Below, piece after piece: positions 43,942 through 53,502 of a stretch of DNA of 64,000 bases. Every line of letters starts with the position of its first letter. The stretch's first letter is position 1. The translations under genes were made by a program, and so were the position numbers. Source of the DNA: Rhodomicrobium sp. (lineage in GTDB: Bacteria; Pseudomonadota; Alphaproteobacteria; Rhizobiales; HXMU1428-3); assembly GCA_021604665.1 (NCBI GenBank), contig BQJK01000004.1, forward strand, positions 1 to 64,000, read 5' to 3'. The notes under the pieces were generated by a model that worked only from the letters and a program-made list of their open reading frames with translations, did not search any database and was not told the DNA's origin.

Positions 43942-45645
43942 ATGTCTCAAGCCATCTCCTCCCAGATCACGTCTATAGGTGAGCTACTTCGCGCCTCAGG
44001 CAAGCTGGTCGTTCCCCCCTTTCAGCGTAATTATGCCTGGGGCGAATCTAACTATGCAGACTTATGGCTGGACATTCAGGAAACCCTTAACGGCAACACA
44101 GATGAATATTTCCTGGGGTCTGTGGTAATAGACAATTCCACAGCGCCAGACCTGACCCTGATAGACGGGCAACAAAGGGTAACCACCACCACCATCTTAA
44201 TTTGCGCACTCCGCTGGCATCTTCTGTTTAATAATCTCAATGAACTTTCTGATCTGGTGAGCCAGGATTTCCTCACACGGCCTGATTATGACAATCAAAG
44301 CCTCACCTCAAATTTAGTCCTGAACCTGAATGACCGTGATTTTTTCGAGCAATATATTCTCCGCTCTGAAGATCCTGAGCGGCTTGGTGATGTAACCGAT
44401 GAAGAGAGCCACTCCCCCTCAAATCTCCACCTCGCCCGCTGTTACATCTATATGTGCAAGCAGATTGGCCAGTTAATCCGCAAAAAACAATCTCTTGAAA
44501 CAGTCGCCCATGACATCATCACCGCCCTAAGAGAAAAAATCCTGCTCATCCGAATTGACGTGGCAGATGATGTAAAAGCGTTCACACTCTTTGAGGTCTT
44601 GAATACCAGAGGCGTCGAGCTTTCAGAAGCTGATCTATTGAAAAACGCCATATTCTCCAAGGCTGGCCAGCATTTGGATGAGCTGCGCCTCAATTGGGAG
44701 ATCATGGGCGAGAATATTGGCCATAAACCACTTATGCGCTTTATGCAGCATCATTGGATCTCTAATCACGGCAACCTGCCACGCCAAGGGCTGTTCCCAG
44801 CCATTAAAAAACGTGTCGTCACCCCCCATGATGCTCTGCAATTCTCAGAGCGCATCACCACAAGCTCTGAATATTATGGCGCTATGATAGAACCGAGCCA
44901 TGACCTCTGGCTCCATTTAGAAAATGACCATCTAGATGAAATAAAGCGCCTGCTCACCAGTCTCAATCTGATGCGCACCGAGCAATGCTATATTCCCTTG
45001 CTGGCAGCCCTAGAAATCTGCCCGACAAGCTTTCACAAACATCTGCGCATGATCAGAGATTTCACTTTCCGCTACACAACCATTCTGGGCAAAAGCTCCA
45101 GCGATGCCACAAAGGCCTATATGCGCGCCGCCCATAGCTTGCGCGAAGATGGCCCGGCCCCAGCAGAAGTTATTTTTGATCGTTTTTTCAGTGATTTATA
45201 CCCGCAGGACAATGAATTTCATTCCGCATTTTCGAAAAAAACCATCAAAATTTTTGCTCTCGCCCGGCATATACTGGCAGAGATAGAAAACAATCTGACC
45301 GGGCCAGATGGCCCCCAATACTCCGCCACAGATTTAAATATTAACCTGGAGCATATCTTACCCCGGAAATACAAAAGCTATTGGCCAAATTGCGATGCGG
45401 ACTTCCAGGGCGGCCCCCATAAATATCTCAACCGGCTTGGTAATCTCACCCTTCTCGGGCGGGAGTTGAATTCAGATATCGGCAACACAAACTTTGATAA
45501 TAAAAAACAGCTTTATGCCAGCGATTGCCTTGAGATCACAAAACGTATGCTGGAAGAACCACGCTGGACAGCAGACGCCATCAGCCGCCGACAGAACTGG
45601 CTCGCCAGTGAAGCTGTAAAAATCTGGCGGTGCACAACAGACTAA
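43942..45645 (+). CDS. DUF262/DUF1524 fusion protein (GmrSD/SspE-like, putative defence nuclease)
   Basis: A 567-residue protein. The N-terminal half is DUF262, a ParB-like nucleotide-binding fold, with LVVPPFQRNYAW near residue 22, EYFLGSVVID near 54 and the hallmark LIDGQQRVTTT near 73. The C-terminal DUF1524 carries an HNH-like site: NLEHILPRKY near 467, LGNLTLLGRELNSDIGN near 493, then F..KK. Fused or paired DUF262-DUF1524 proteins include GmrSD (cuts glucosylated hydroxymethylcytosine DNA), BrxU and SspE (phosphorothioate-dependent phage defence). No sspABCD or BREX genes are near, so it appears to be a solitary type IV-like restriction factor. No Shine-Dalgarno is seen at 43942. Function is inference; domains are clear. 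Confidence 0.87.
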   Translation: MSQAISSQITSIGELLRASGKLVVPPFQRNYAWGESNYADLWLDIQETLNGNTDEYFLGSVVIDNSTAPDLTLIDGQQRVTTTTILICALRWHLLFNNLNELSDLVSQDFLTRPDYDNQSLTSNLVLNLNDRDFFEQYILRSEDPERLGDVTDEESHSPSNLHLARCYIYMCKQIGQLIRKKQSLETVAHDIITALREKILLIRIDVADDVKAFTLFEVLNTRGVELSEADLLKNAIFSKAGQHLDELRLNWEIMGENIGHKPLMRFMQHHWISNHGNLPRQGLFPAIKKRVVTPHDALQFSERITTSSEYYGAMIEPSHDLWLHLENDHLDEIKRLLTSLNLMRTEQCYIPLLAALEICPTSFHKHLRMIRDFTFRYTTILGKSSSDATKAYMRAAHSLREDGPAPAEVIFDRFFSDLYPQDNEFHSAFSKKTIKIFALARHILAEIENNLTGPDGPQYSATDLNINLEHILPRKYKSYWPNCDADFQGGPHKYLNRLGNLTLLGRELNSDIGNTNFDNKKQLYASDCLEITKRMLEEPRWTADAISRRQNWLASEAVKIWRCTTD

Positions 45646-45912
45646 GCGCAATTGTGAAGCAAAATTGCCCCGCACAGACAGCGCTGGTGCTTTAGAATTC
45701 AGGTAATTTCTAAGACGCAAGCCCAAAAAAGCGAATCCTAAGGAATTTCAATGATTTTCTTTGGATAATTGCGAAAGCCATGCCTGTTTTCACTACCCCC
45801 ACACACTAAGAATCAGCGAAGCTTGTACGGAATGACATGCTGGGACTCTCAGTTTAAAAATTGATGGCTAGAGTTTCCTGATCATGTCTTAAGTTTTATT
45901 GGATACCGCAGA

Positions 45913-47133
45913 ATGGCAACAAATCCGGAGCAGAGCAAAGTCGAAGCGCCAGAAGACTACCAAGAAAACTATCAAGACCTAAGCCATCAAGCTGAAAGTA
46001 ATGATGAGCTGCGCGAAGACTTAGTACCTGAAAATCTGACCGGGCTGGTGGATCCTGAAAAACCCACCAGCGACATGGATGTGGTGCGCCAGCAGGACCT
46101 CATCATGGCGCGCAATCTTCGCCGTCTTGAAATCCATCGATATGAAATTTCCAACGCTCTCTCCTCCATGGACCAACTCGACATTGGCATAGTGGAAGAT
46201 GATGATGAAGACGCCATTGAGCTGTCAGAGAGCGAAGAAAAGCACGCCATTCATGTCGCCAAAGTCAATGAAGAGCGCCGCCAACGCCAACGCAAGCGCC
46301 TGGCTCCTCATTCAGGCAATGAACTTAGCAAAGATAAATTTTCGAAAGCAGCGGCGTTACTGTCTCACCTGCTCCCCGGCGATAATAGCCAAAACAACCT
46401 CTCCTTCATGCGTCACAACCTTTGCCTAACCTGGCATGGCTGGCGATATGATCGAGAAATTGAGGCACGGCTTTTCAGCCCCTCTCAGCGCTTTCGCCCC
46501 TTGAGCCGCAATCGCACCCTGCGTGAACGTGAGCAACAGGCCCCCTGCGCCCCAACTCGGCTGGTCAGCTGGAGTCTTGATTGCATCGCCTCCTATCAGG
46601 AAGGTGGCAGTTTCCGCCATTTCACTTTCATCGACCCTGAAGCCGGTCATGGCCGCACACTGCTAATGGCCTCTCATCATGATTTCAGAAGCATAATCGG
46701 CGTTGAAAATCGCGGCAAGCTGGCAGAAGACGCCGCGATGAATATCGCGCAATATCCGCGCACCTTTATGGCGCGCCGTGAAGTGCACCTGATCACCAGG
46801 GACATCCGCCTCATCGAATGGCCAGAACAGCCGTTGATCGTGCAAATTTTTGCGCCGCAATCAGCTGAGTGGCTTTCACAAATCATGGAAGCCTTAAGCG
46901 CCTCTTTTGCCGCACAGCCACGGCAAATATACCTGGTAATGATTGGCAATCGCTATCCTGAAGTGCTTGGCGATTATGAGTATATCCACGGCTTTACCCC
47001 ACCAAGCAGCCACCTTGAAAAAATGACATTAGCAAGCCCCTTTGAGGTAGATTTTTACTATTTCACTGCTAACGCGGCAGATGCAGAAACGCCAGAAACC
47101 TCAGAAACAGCTACAGAATACACCGCAGATTAA
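45913..47133 (+). CDS. Unknown protein with methyltransferase-like C-terminal half
   Basis: A 406-residue soluble protein. Residues 1-150 are acidic and probably disordered or helical, with an Asp/Glu cluster (EDDDEDAIELSESEE) at about 95-109 and an Arg-rich helix after it. From about 170 a globular domain begins (LCLTWHGWRYDREIEARLF). The stretch FIDPEAGHGRTLLMASHHDF near 238, followed by IIGVENRGKLAEDAA, resembles motifs I and II of class I methyltransferases (D.G.G.G then an acidic residue ending strand 2). The motif is imperfect, so activity is uncertain. It lies between the DUF262 gene and a CelD-type acetyltransferase but is separated from both by promoter-sized gaps. I do not recognise a family. 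Confidence 0.75.
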   Translation: MATNPEQSKVEAPEDYQENYQDLSHQAESNDELREDLVPENLTGLVDPEKPTSDMDVVRQQDLIMARNLRRLEIHRYEISNALSSMDQLDIGIVEDDDEDAIELSESEEKHAIHVAKVNEERRQRQRKRLAPHSGNELSKDKFSKAAALLSHLLPGDNSQNNLSFMRHNLCLTWHGWRYDREIEARLFSPSQRFRPLSRNRTLREREQQAPCAPTRLVSWSLDCIASYQEGGSFRHFTFIDPEAGHGRTLLMASHHDFRSIIGVENRGKLAEDAAMNIAQYPRTFMARREVHLITRDIRLIEWPEQPLIVQIFAPQSAEWLSQIMEALSASFAAQPRQIYLVMIGNRYPEVLGDYEYIHGFTPPSSHLEKMTLASPFEVDFYYFTANAADAETPETSETATEYTAD

Positions 47134-47319
47134 CGTCAAATTCAGAAGTTTATGACCATAGTGCCGAGGGGCATCCATCCTACTAGAATGCCCTGGCAAT
47201 TACCCCTAAACTGCGGCCAGCAACTGCTTTTCACATAACAAATCCAACATTGGTAAGCAGTGGCCACACCATTCGCAGTGCGAGTGAGCCGTGAAAGGGG
47301 AGCAAAAGAGGTCAAGGCT

Positions 47320-48435
47320 ATGACAGACGCCAACACAAGCGATCTGACATTCACTATCATCAGACACAAAACAGATCTGCTAGCCTCTGAAAAAGGCTGG
47401 AATGAGCTTTATGATGAAAGTGGCAAAAACTCGCAAATATTCCTGACATTCAATTGGCTTTGGCATTGGTTGGATGCTCACCAAAGCCCCTCAGAAAACC
47501 TGATAATCCTAACAGCAAGCCAAGCTGGCAAGCTGGTACTTATCGCGCCGCTAACCAGCGAAAAGCGCTATGGTCTGAACATCGTCACCTGGGCAGGTAG
47601 CCCTGTCAGCCAATATGGCGATATCCTGATAAAAGAGCATATTGAAAACCATAACTGGTTGAAAGAGGCATTCAAATTTCTGGTCGATGAAATCAGGCCG
47701 GACATTTTCCATTTACGCAAAGTCCGTTTTGATGCAGCAATCACCCCGTTACTGGAAAATTACACCGCCACAATTTTAGATGAGACCGCCGCCCCCTATA
47801 TTGAAATTCTCGGCGCACAAAATTTCACAGAATTTAACAAACGCTACTCCCAGCGCAGCAGAAAATCCAAACGCCGCCATCGCCGTAAATTGGAAGAACA
47901 TGGCGCTTTAAGCTTTAGCCTCATCAAAGAAGGGCCAGAGGCAGAGGCCGCCGCCATGAAAGCCATCACCCAAAAGCGTGCCTGGTTAAAAGAGATGAAA
48001 ATCATCTCCCCCGCATTTAACACAGACCTCATAGACCGCTTTTTCAAAAAAGCCGCCGCCTCAACAGAGCGCCCAGCAGGCATACGCGTCTCAGAGTTAA
48101 AGGTAGATGGCAAAACCGTTGCCACAGAAATCGGTGTGCAGGTAAAAGATTATTACGGCGCTCACCTCGGCACTTATGACCCCGACTACACATCCCATAG
48201 CCCCGGCAGCCTCCAGATCCAGGACACCATCGCCGCGCTGATTGAAGATGGCGTTGAGGTGGTAGATCTTTTTGCCCCCGGAGATACCTATAAATATGAG
48301 TGGAGCAAACAAACAATCCCGGTTTTTGATTTTGCCTACAGCATCAGCCTGAAGGGCAAACTTTATGAAACGCTATATTTAAAACGCCTCAGGCCAGCAT
48401 TGAAAATGCTGGCCGCCCGCCTCTCTCGCAAATAA
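47320..48435 (+). CDS. GNAT acetyltransferase, CelD/BcsL (FemAB-like) family
   Basis: A 371-residue protein of COG5653, with the FemAB-like double GNAT fold. LTFNWLWHWLDAHQ near residue 42 is the conserved N-terminal motif, YSQRSRKSKRRHRRKLEEHG near 172 the basic loop, and YYGAHLGTYDPDYTSHSPGSL near 276 the C-terminal GNAT signature. Members acylate or aminoacylate polysaccharides and are often found beside cellulose or exopolysaccharide genes; none are adjacent here. The frame is open to 47260, but I place the start at the ATG at 47320 with AGAGG at 47307-47311. The acceptor is unknown. Confidence 0.87.
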   Translation: MTDANTSDLTFTIIRHKTDLLASEKGWNELYDESGKNSQIFLTFNWLWHWLDAHQSPSENLIILTASQAGKLVLIAPLTSEKRYGLNIVTWAGSPVSQYGDILIKEHIENHNWLKEAFKFLVDEIRPDIFHLRKVRFDAAITPLLENYTATILDETAAPYIEILGAQNFTEFNKRYSQRSRKSKRRHRRKLEEHGALSFSLIKEGPEAEAAAMKAITQKRAWLKEMKIISPAFNTDLIDRFFKKAAASTERPAGIRVSELKVDGKTVATEIGVQVKDYYGAHLGTYDPDYTSHSPGSLQIQDTIAALIEDGVEVVDLFAPGDTYKYEWSKQTIPVFDFAYSISLKGKLYETLYLKRLRPALKMLAARLSRK

Positions 48436-48471
48436 AGCCAGAGACAGCAAACCAACTGAGACCCCAAATCC

Positions 48472-49122
48472 CTATCGTTTAACAGCACTACCTGTATAGA
48501 CATAGCCAAACACACTTGGCCGAAAAGGCTCTGCCCCGGTCTCTAAAAAATCAATCCGTAACCCAGCGCGCTCTATCAACCTGAACATATTTCGGTTCAA
48601 GCGGCAGCCTTTGGAGAGACAAGACCATACGGGCGAAAAAAGATCCTGCATGCAGGCAATTTCACCGCGTGGATGGCGACCGCGCTCACAGAATAACAAC
48701 CGCCCACCAGGCCGCAACAAACGCCCAACCTCAAGCAACACCGCTTCAGGGTCTTTGACCGCACAAAGAGTATAGGTGCTAACAACACAATCAGCGACCT
48801 CATCATCAAGAATTACAGCCTCGACATCCTGTTGCAACACAGTGACAGGCAGGCCGTAGCGTGTGGCTTTTTCCTGAATAGCAGGCACATTTGCGCGCGG
48901 GTCAACCCCGGTCACTTTCTTCACCTGCCCCGGTTTATAATAAGCCAGGTTCGTGCCCGAGCCGATTCCAATTTCGAGCACATTGCCCGCAGCTTGCGGC
49001 ACAATGTGACGGCGGCGAACAACGCTCAACGGAGCCACAACCGGCCTGTCCAAGCCCTCATCTACCCGGTTATAGTCTAATGCCTCGTAGTTATCTTTAA
49101 ACTGATGAGACCAATACCCCAT
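48472..49122 (-). CDS. Class I SAM-dependent methyltransferase
   Basis: A 216-residue Methyltransf_11 protein. Motif I is VLEIGIGSGTNLAYY near residue 49, the acidic end of strand 2 is TGVDPRANVP, motif post-I/II is VVSTYTLCAVKDPEAVL near 113, and motif III is LLRPGGRLLFCERG near 138. The C-terminus (LNRNMFRLIERAGLRIDF) resembles phospholipid N-methyltransferase and UbiE-like relatives, but the substrate is not clear. AGAGG lies 8 bases before the ATG. It is separated from the convergent GNAT gene by under 40 bases, without an obvious terminator. Confidence 0.85.
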   Translation of the reverse strand: MGYWSHQFKDNYEALDYNRVDEGLDRPVVAPLSVVRRRHIVPQAAGNVLEIGIGSGTNLAYYKPGQVKKVTGVDPRANVPAIQEKATRYGLPVTVLQQDVEAVILDDEVADCVVSTYTLCAVKDPEAVLLEVGRLLRPGGRLLFCERGRHPRGEIACMQDLFSPVWSCLSKGCRLNRNMFRLIERAGLRIDFLETGAEPFRPSVFGYVYTGSAVKR

Positions 49123-49328
49123 GATGCAGACCTCTTAAAATTTTCAAATCAAGTGAGGCTGATATTTCAAATCTCTTCCGGCGATATGATGACCACTTCA
49201 TGGCAAAAAACAGGAACAGGACGATCGTGATTTTTTCATCACACTGTTTACCCTCCCCCATAATCAGCCAACCACAACGTAAAAGCTGAGGAGAGAACAG
49301 CCAACAGATATTCAGGGAGACGAGACAA

Positions 49329-49362
49329 GAAAAAAGACCGGCTCAGATGAGTGAGCCGGTCT
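49329..49362 (-). terminator. Rho-independent terminator of the terC gene
   Basis: An 11-bp stem (AGACCGGCTCA at 49335-49345 with 49352-49362) around a 6-base loop. On the minus strand it is followed by a T run (A at 49329-49335 on the given strand), right behind terC. Confidence 0.88.
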
Positions 49363-49417
49363 AAATTCTGCTAGTCTGAATTAAGCATCCAAAAGTTAAG
49401 AATGCTATGTGCTTGCC

Positions 49418-50209
49418 TTAGGTTTTAGTGGTGTTAGAAAGCTCCATAGTCATAAGCCGCTTTTTATATTGGCTCTGAATTACCTCGACCACGATCAGCA
49501 CCGCAAGCACGAAGTAGAATGTGCTCTTTGCCATAGCATGCACCTCATAGCCAAAGAAGCTCAGCTTCGCCAGCTCACCGCCCTCACTCACCAGCAACAC
49601 GCCAACGATAAACAGAATGAACAAGCCAAGCACCTCATACATCCGGTTCCGCTCGAGAAATTCCGCAATATGATCCGCCAGCCAAATCATCAATAAGCCA
49701 GAAACCACCACAGCCGCTGCCATAATCCAGAAATCTTTGGTCAACGCCATAGCCGACAAAATACTATCAAATGAGAACACAAGGTTCATGAGCACGATTA
49801 GCATAACGGAAGTCGCAACCGAGCGCTTCGGCCCTGAACCTTCACCTTGCAGATTATTGACCGCGAGCAGATGGCTGATCTCTTTCACAGCCGTATAAAG
49901 GATGAACCCACCACCGAACAGCACAATAAGCGCATGGCCACTAAATTCGCCTGTGGCAATTCCGGTAAAATCGAGGGTGAATAAGGTGTCTTGCAAAGCT
50001 TCAACGGCTTTAAGGATAACGAACAGCAAAACCACCCGTAATAAGATGGCAAGCCCAATCCCCAGCCGCCTCACAAATCTCTGGCTCTCCGGCGCAACCC
50101 GTTTTGATTCAATGGAGATATAAAGAAGGTTATCGAACCCCAAAACCGCCTGAAGCACAATCAACATAAGAAGGGTAAACAGCCCCTCAGCTGAGAATAA
50201 AGCTTCCAT
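49418..50209 (-). CDS. TerC family integral membrane protein
   Basis: A 263-residue TerC/YkoY-type protein with seven or eight helices. The hallmark acidic motifs are LQAVLGFDNLLYIS near residue 20 and LVFSFDSILSAMA near residue 145, whose Asp residues are thought to bind metal. Relatives export manganese or load exported metalloproteins, and others accompany tellurite-resistance operons; no ter genes are near. The second in-frame ATG (50209) fits GGAGA better than the first (50215). No yybP-ykoY manganese riboswitch is evident upstream. It has its own terminator. Confidence 0.9.
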   Translation of the reverse strand: MEALFSAEGLFTLLMLIVLQAVLGFDNLLYISIESKRVAPESQRFVRRLGIGLAILLRVVLLFVILKAVEALQDTLFTLDFTGIATGEFSGHALIVLFGGGFILYTAVKEISHLLAVNNLQGEGSGPKRSVATSVMLIVLMNLVFSFDSILSAMALTKDFWIMAAAVVVSGLLMIWLADHIAEFLERNRMYEVLGLFILFIVGVLLVSEGGELAKLSFFGYEVHAMAKSTFYFVLAVLIVVEVIQSQYKKRLMTMELSNTTKT

Positions 50210-50334
50210 AATCATCCGTCTCCTATACGTCTAAATCTTAAAATATCAATTGTTAAGCACGGCAAATTTTATGTGCCCCTAGAAAAACTGCAATCCTGTT
50301 GAACTTCAAAGCCAACCACAACAATATGAAACAC

Positions 50335-51234
50335 CTAAGTAACCTTGCGAATGGCTGCACCCGCAAAAACGCGCCCGGCGGCGGTCTTTAAGCCATCCAC
50401 CCCAGGTCCAATGCCAGTGAGGCGGCCAATAAAATAGCGCCAAAAATCAGAAGATAACACCGGTACACCCCCCTGGTCTCGCCTCATTTTCCAAAGCGCT
50501 GAACGGGCAATATCCTTTATCTGCGCACGAACTTCAGCACCGGCTTCAGGAAGATCATCCCATAAATTCATCACCATCCAGAAGCGGTCATGGTGCTGCT
50601 GCGCAATATTTTTAGACAAGCCATCTTCATCACCATTGATATAAACCGTCGTCCAATCAGAGCGCACCATCCGTGAAGCACATCTCGCCATCCGCACAGA
50701 TAAAGACTGATCCTGAATAAACAAGCGCGGGTCAGCGCCGCCCGCCGCCCGCAGCAAATCCGTCTTCGCTGCAAAACACATATGCACAATGGAGTTTTTT
50801 AAAACATAGGCCAGCGGATCATCAACAACCACCCTAGTCACATCATCCGCTTTTTTATGCCCTTTTACCCGCCGGCGCGCATAAACAAAATCAGCATCAG
50901 ATGCTTCAAGCTGATCGAGATAATAAACCGTGGCCCCAACCCTTAATATATCATCTGCATCAATCGCAACCGTGACGGCGCCCCGGGCGGCGTCTAACCC
51001 CCGGTTAAAACAAAGTGCCGGTCCCGTATTTTTATCTGATCGAACAATATGGATTGGAAATTTTTCATACTGGCGAGAAAATTCAACTAACGCCTCAAGC
51101 TCCGCATCATCAGAGCAATCATCGGCCACAACAAGTTCTTTCTCAAAAGCCCCTGCCTGCTCTTCAATCGAGCGTACAAGTTCTGGGAAATAGACTGATT
51201 TATTATAAAAAGTCACCAGATAAGAAACCAGCAT
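50335..51234 (-). CDS. Family 2 glycosyltransferase
   Basis: A glycosyltransferase of about 299 residues with GT-A fold. It opens VSYLVTFYNKSVYFPELVRS, with the nucleotide-binding DDCSDD near residue 40, NTGPALCFNRGLDAARG near 68 and the metal-binding IDADD near 91. FIQDQSLSVRMARCA near 170 holds the catalytic-base region. It probably adds a sugar to a surface polysaccharide or modifies a glycan. The frame is open to 51270, but the fold begins directly after the ATG at 51234, which I prefer; the ribosome binding site is not decisive. The nearest glycan gene is the O-antigen-ligase-like gene on the other strand. Confidence 0.85.
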   Translation of the reverse strand: MLVSYLVTFYNKSVYFPELVRSIEEQAGAFEKELVVADDCSDDAELEALVEFSRQYEKFPIHIVRSDKNTGPALCFNRGLDAARGAVTVAIDADDILRVGATVYYLDQLEASDADFVYARRRVKGHKKADDVTRVVVDDPLAYVLKNSIVHMCFAAKTDLLRAAGGADPRLFIQDQSLSVRMARCASRMVRSDWTTVYINGDEDGLSKNIAQQHHDRFWMVMNLWDDLPEAGAEVRAQIKDIARSALWKMRRDQGGVPVLSSDFWRYFIGRLTGIGPGVDGLKTAAGRVFAGAAIRKVT

Positions 51235-51270
51235 CGCCCATACCATCCTCTCAACCATGCCTAAATTCAC

Positions 51271-52059
51271 CGCTCTTCATAAAAGAGAGATCACCAAAAT
51301 ATTCAAATGGTTGAGAAAAAATGCCCTTTATAAATACCCACTTAGATCGCGCTATCTTTAACAAGTCTCATGGGGGGAAACAATCTGAATTAACCCCGAG
51401 TTTAAAAGGTTAGAACTCCAAACCTCAATTGCTGTATTCACCGGCGCTGTGCCCGTCCCCTCACCAAACAGCGCCAGGCGTTTACAACCACAAGCCCAAC
51501 CAGAAGCGCAAACTAAATTATGGGGGGAGGAAATATCGGCATGAATTCAGCAGCAACAGCAGCAAGCACTATGGGAAAAGAGATAACTAGCTAACAGGCT
51601 TTAAAAATATCACCATCACCAATGGTCTTCATAAACAAGATGAGTTTAACATATTTAACGCCTTGAAAAACAACCTTAGCAAGCATTGCTCCCGCCTCCC
51701 GCCTTAGTCTAAATACCCCACAGCTCACTAAATACACCCCATTACCCCATTGATTTTTATTAATATTTATGGGTGTATAAGAAAATAGAATAGGCGGGAC
51801 GCTTCCTGTCCACTGCCTGACGAAACAGGTGAAACTCGCCGACTTAACTTGTCCGCATAAGCGCCATTATTAAACGAAGTCAGATTAGAAAATTTGGGGG
51901 ATCGCTGACATTGGCTAACAGATGAAAGTGGATAATCCCGAGCAATTGAATACCCATTACCGAACATTAGAAAATCACACGGCAATAAGCAGCATCAATC
52001 AAGATCATCAATAAGCACAAGACGAGAAAAGCTCAGACATAAAAACGAAAATCTCTTGC
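51271..52059. other. Gene-free stretch of about 790 bases
   Basis: No convincing gene. The ORF on the minus strand at 51767-51985 has no ribosome binding site or family resemblance. A possible folded element lies at 51793-51856. The region must carry the promoters of the flanking divergent genes. Confidence 0.45.
51793..51856. other. Possible folded element upstream of the O-antigen-ligase-like gene
   Basis: GGCG (51793-51796) can pair with CGCC (51837-51840), enclosing CCTGT/ACAGG (51805-51809 with 51825-51829). Alternatively GCGGGAC (51794-51800) pairs, with one bulge, with GTCCGC (51851-51856). The two foldings exclude each other, as in a switch, but the stems are short. Confidence 0.3.
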
Positions 52060-53376
52060 ATGAAGATCAGTCAGAGCAAGCTTTTTATTAACAACAGCTC
52101 ACCCACATTTGGCGGGAGGGGAGATAACCCGTATATGACATCGATTGTCAAAGATCTGTATAAGTCATTATTGCCGCTCTTCATTGCAGCTTATTTAATA
52201 ACAGCGTTTATTAACCCTAGATATTTAAGCTGGCTCTTCCCAATCTCTACGCTGGTCTCTTTGCTCATGCTCACTCTGGCAAAGCGGCAGGAAGACTTAT
52301 TCAAAGGCTTCACTAGCCCGTTTTTCCAACTTGGCTTTGTCACGTGCACCGCCCTGGTTATGAGCTGCATCTATTCAATGCAGCCAGACGTCAGCCTTTA
52401 TGAAGCGCTAGAGGCATCTCTATCACTGCTATGTTTTGCACTTTTATGGAGCCTGCCATTCTCTGGCAACCGAGGAATGAGAAAAAAGGCACAGCTCCTG
52501 ATAGCAGCCCTCTATATTGCGATATTATTACTTTTCATCCTAATCAACGCCCCAATCACCCCGGCTTGGCTTTCCAACTTCACCCCAACGAACCAAAGCA
52601 TTGAAAAACTGTGCGTTATCCTGGCCGTTTTATTCTGGCCAATAGCCCTCCATCTTACATCACAACTTTCAAGACGGCTCAGCCTGATCATCTATGCGCT
52701 CACCGCAACAGCTCTATATTTATTTGGCACCAGCTTAAGTCAGCTTATTTTTATAATCGCCAGCTTCATGTATGTAATTTTTCTCTTCATCCCGCTCTCG
52801 AGAACCATAGGCACAACCCTTGTCGCCCTGCTCGTCGTCACGATTAGCGCCGTGCCATTAGCAATCATTCAGTTCTATGATCAACAATCGTTAAACCAAT
52901 TACCAAGCTACATAACCACTCACTTCACAGAATTACCTGAAGTTCTGTCCCTCTGGCATAGCACAGCCCTACAAATGAATATGTACTTGCCGTTCGGCTC
53001 AGGCATAAACATGAGTGAAGCAATTAATAACTCAATCAACATCACTGAACATAGTGGCCTCAATCACCATCATCAAAACTACATTCTGGAACTTGGATTT
53101 GATTTAGGTCTACTTGGGTTTCTCCTTGCCGGCCTCGCAATGACCGCCGCAATCGCATTTTTCCATCATATAAAAGAGCCTGTAAGACCCTTCGCAGCAG
53201 CAACAATCTTATCAGCCGTAATCCTTTACACATTCTCCTTCAGCGTATGGCAGGAATGGCGCAGCGCTTTTACAGCCTTTGCATTGCTGCTGCTCGTGAA
53301 ATACAGCAAAAATCGCTATCACCAACGCCCTACCACCAAAACACGCAGCAGGTTTTCCAGCAGAAATACACTCTAA
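52060..53376 (+). CDS. O-antigen ligase/polymerase-like membrane protein
   Basis: A 438-residue protein with about 11-12 membrane helices and Wzy_C-type features: a periplasmic loop with HSGLNHHHQNYILELGFDLG near residue 330 and a C-terminal YTFSFSVWQEWRSAFTAFAL. WaaL-type enzymes transfer lipid-linked O-antigen to lipid A-core; Wzy polymerases look similar, so the exact role is open. Codon use is more AT-biased than in flanking genes. The first ATG (52060) lacks a ribosome binding site; an in-frame ATG at 52135 behind GGAGGGGAG may be the true start and would remove 25 hydrophilic residues. Confidence 0.8.
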   Translation: MKISQSKLFINNSSPTFGGRGDNPYMTSIVKDLYKSLLPLFIAAYLITAFINPRYLSWLFPISTLVSLLMLTLAKRQEDLFKGFTSPFFQLGFVTCTALVMSCIYSMQPDVSLYEALEASLSLLCFALLWSLPFSGNRGMRKKAQLLIAALYIAILLLFILINAPITPAWLSNFTPTNQSIEKLCVILAVLFWPIALHLTSQLSRRLSLIIYALTATALYLFGTSLSQLIFIIASFMYVIFLFIPLSRTIGTTLVALLVVTISAVPLAIIQFYDQQSLNQLPSYITTHFTELPEVLSLWHSTALQMNMYLPFGSGINMSEAINNSINITEHSGLNHHHQNYILELGFDLGLLGFLLAGLAMTAAIAFFHHIKEPVRPFAAATILSAVILYTFSFSVWQEWRSAFTAFALLLLVKYSKNRYHQRPTTKTRSRFSSRNTL

Positions 53377-53502
53377 ACTTACCAGAGACGGCAAATTTGG
53401 TGCAGCAAAGACTTTTTTTCACCGAAAATATCAGTTAGATCAGTACAGTATTAAAAGTGAACCACGATCACTTTCAAGCAATGCGGAATTACGAGGAACA
53501 GC

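Noticed and set aside
50216-50334. Manganese (yybP-ykoY) riboswitch upstream of terC
   Set aside because: The spacer is short and lacks the conserved loop sequences of that riboswitch.
51767-51985. Open frame of 72 codons on the minus strand with a Ser-rich product
   Set aside because: No ribosome binding site and no recognisable domain; it overlaps the possible folded element.
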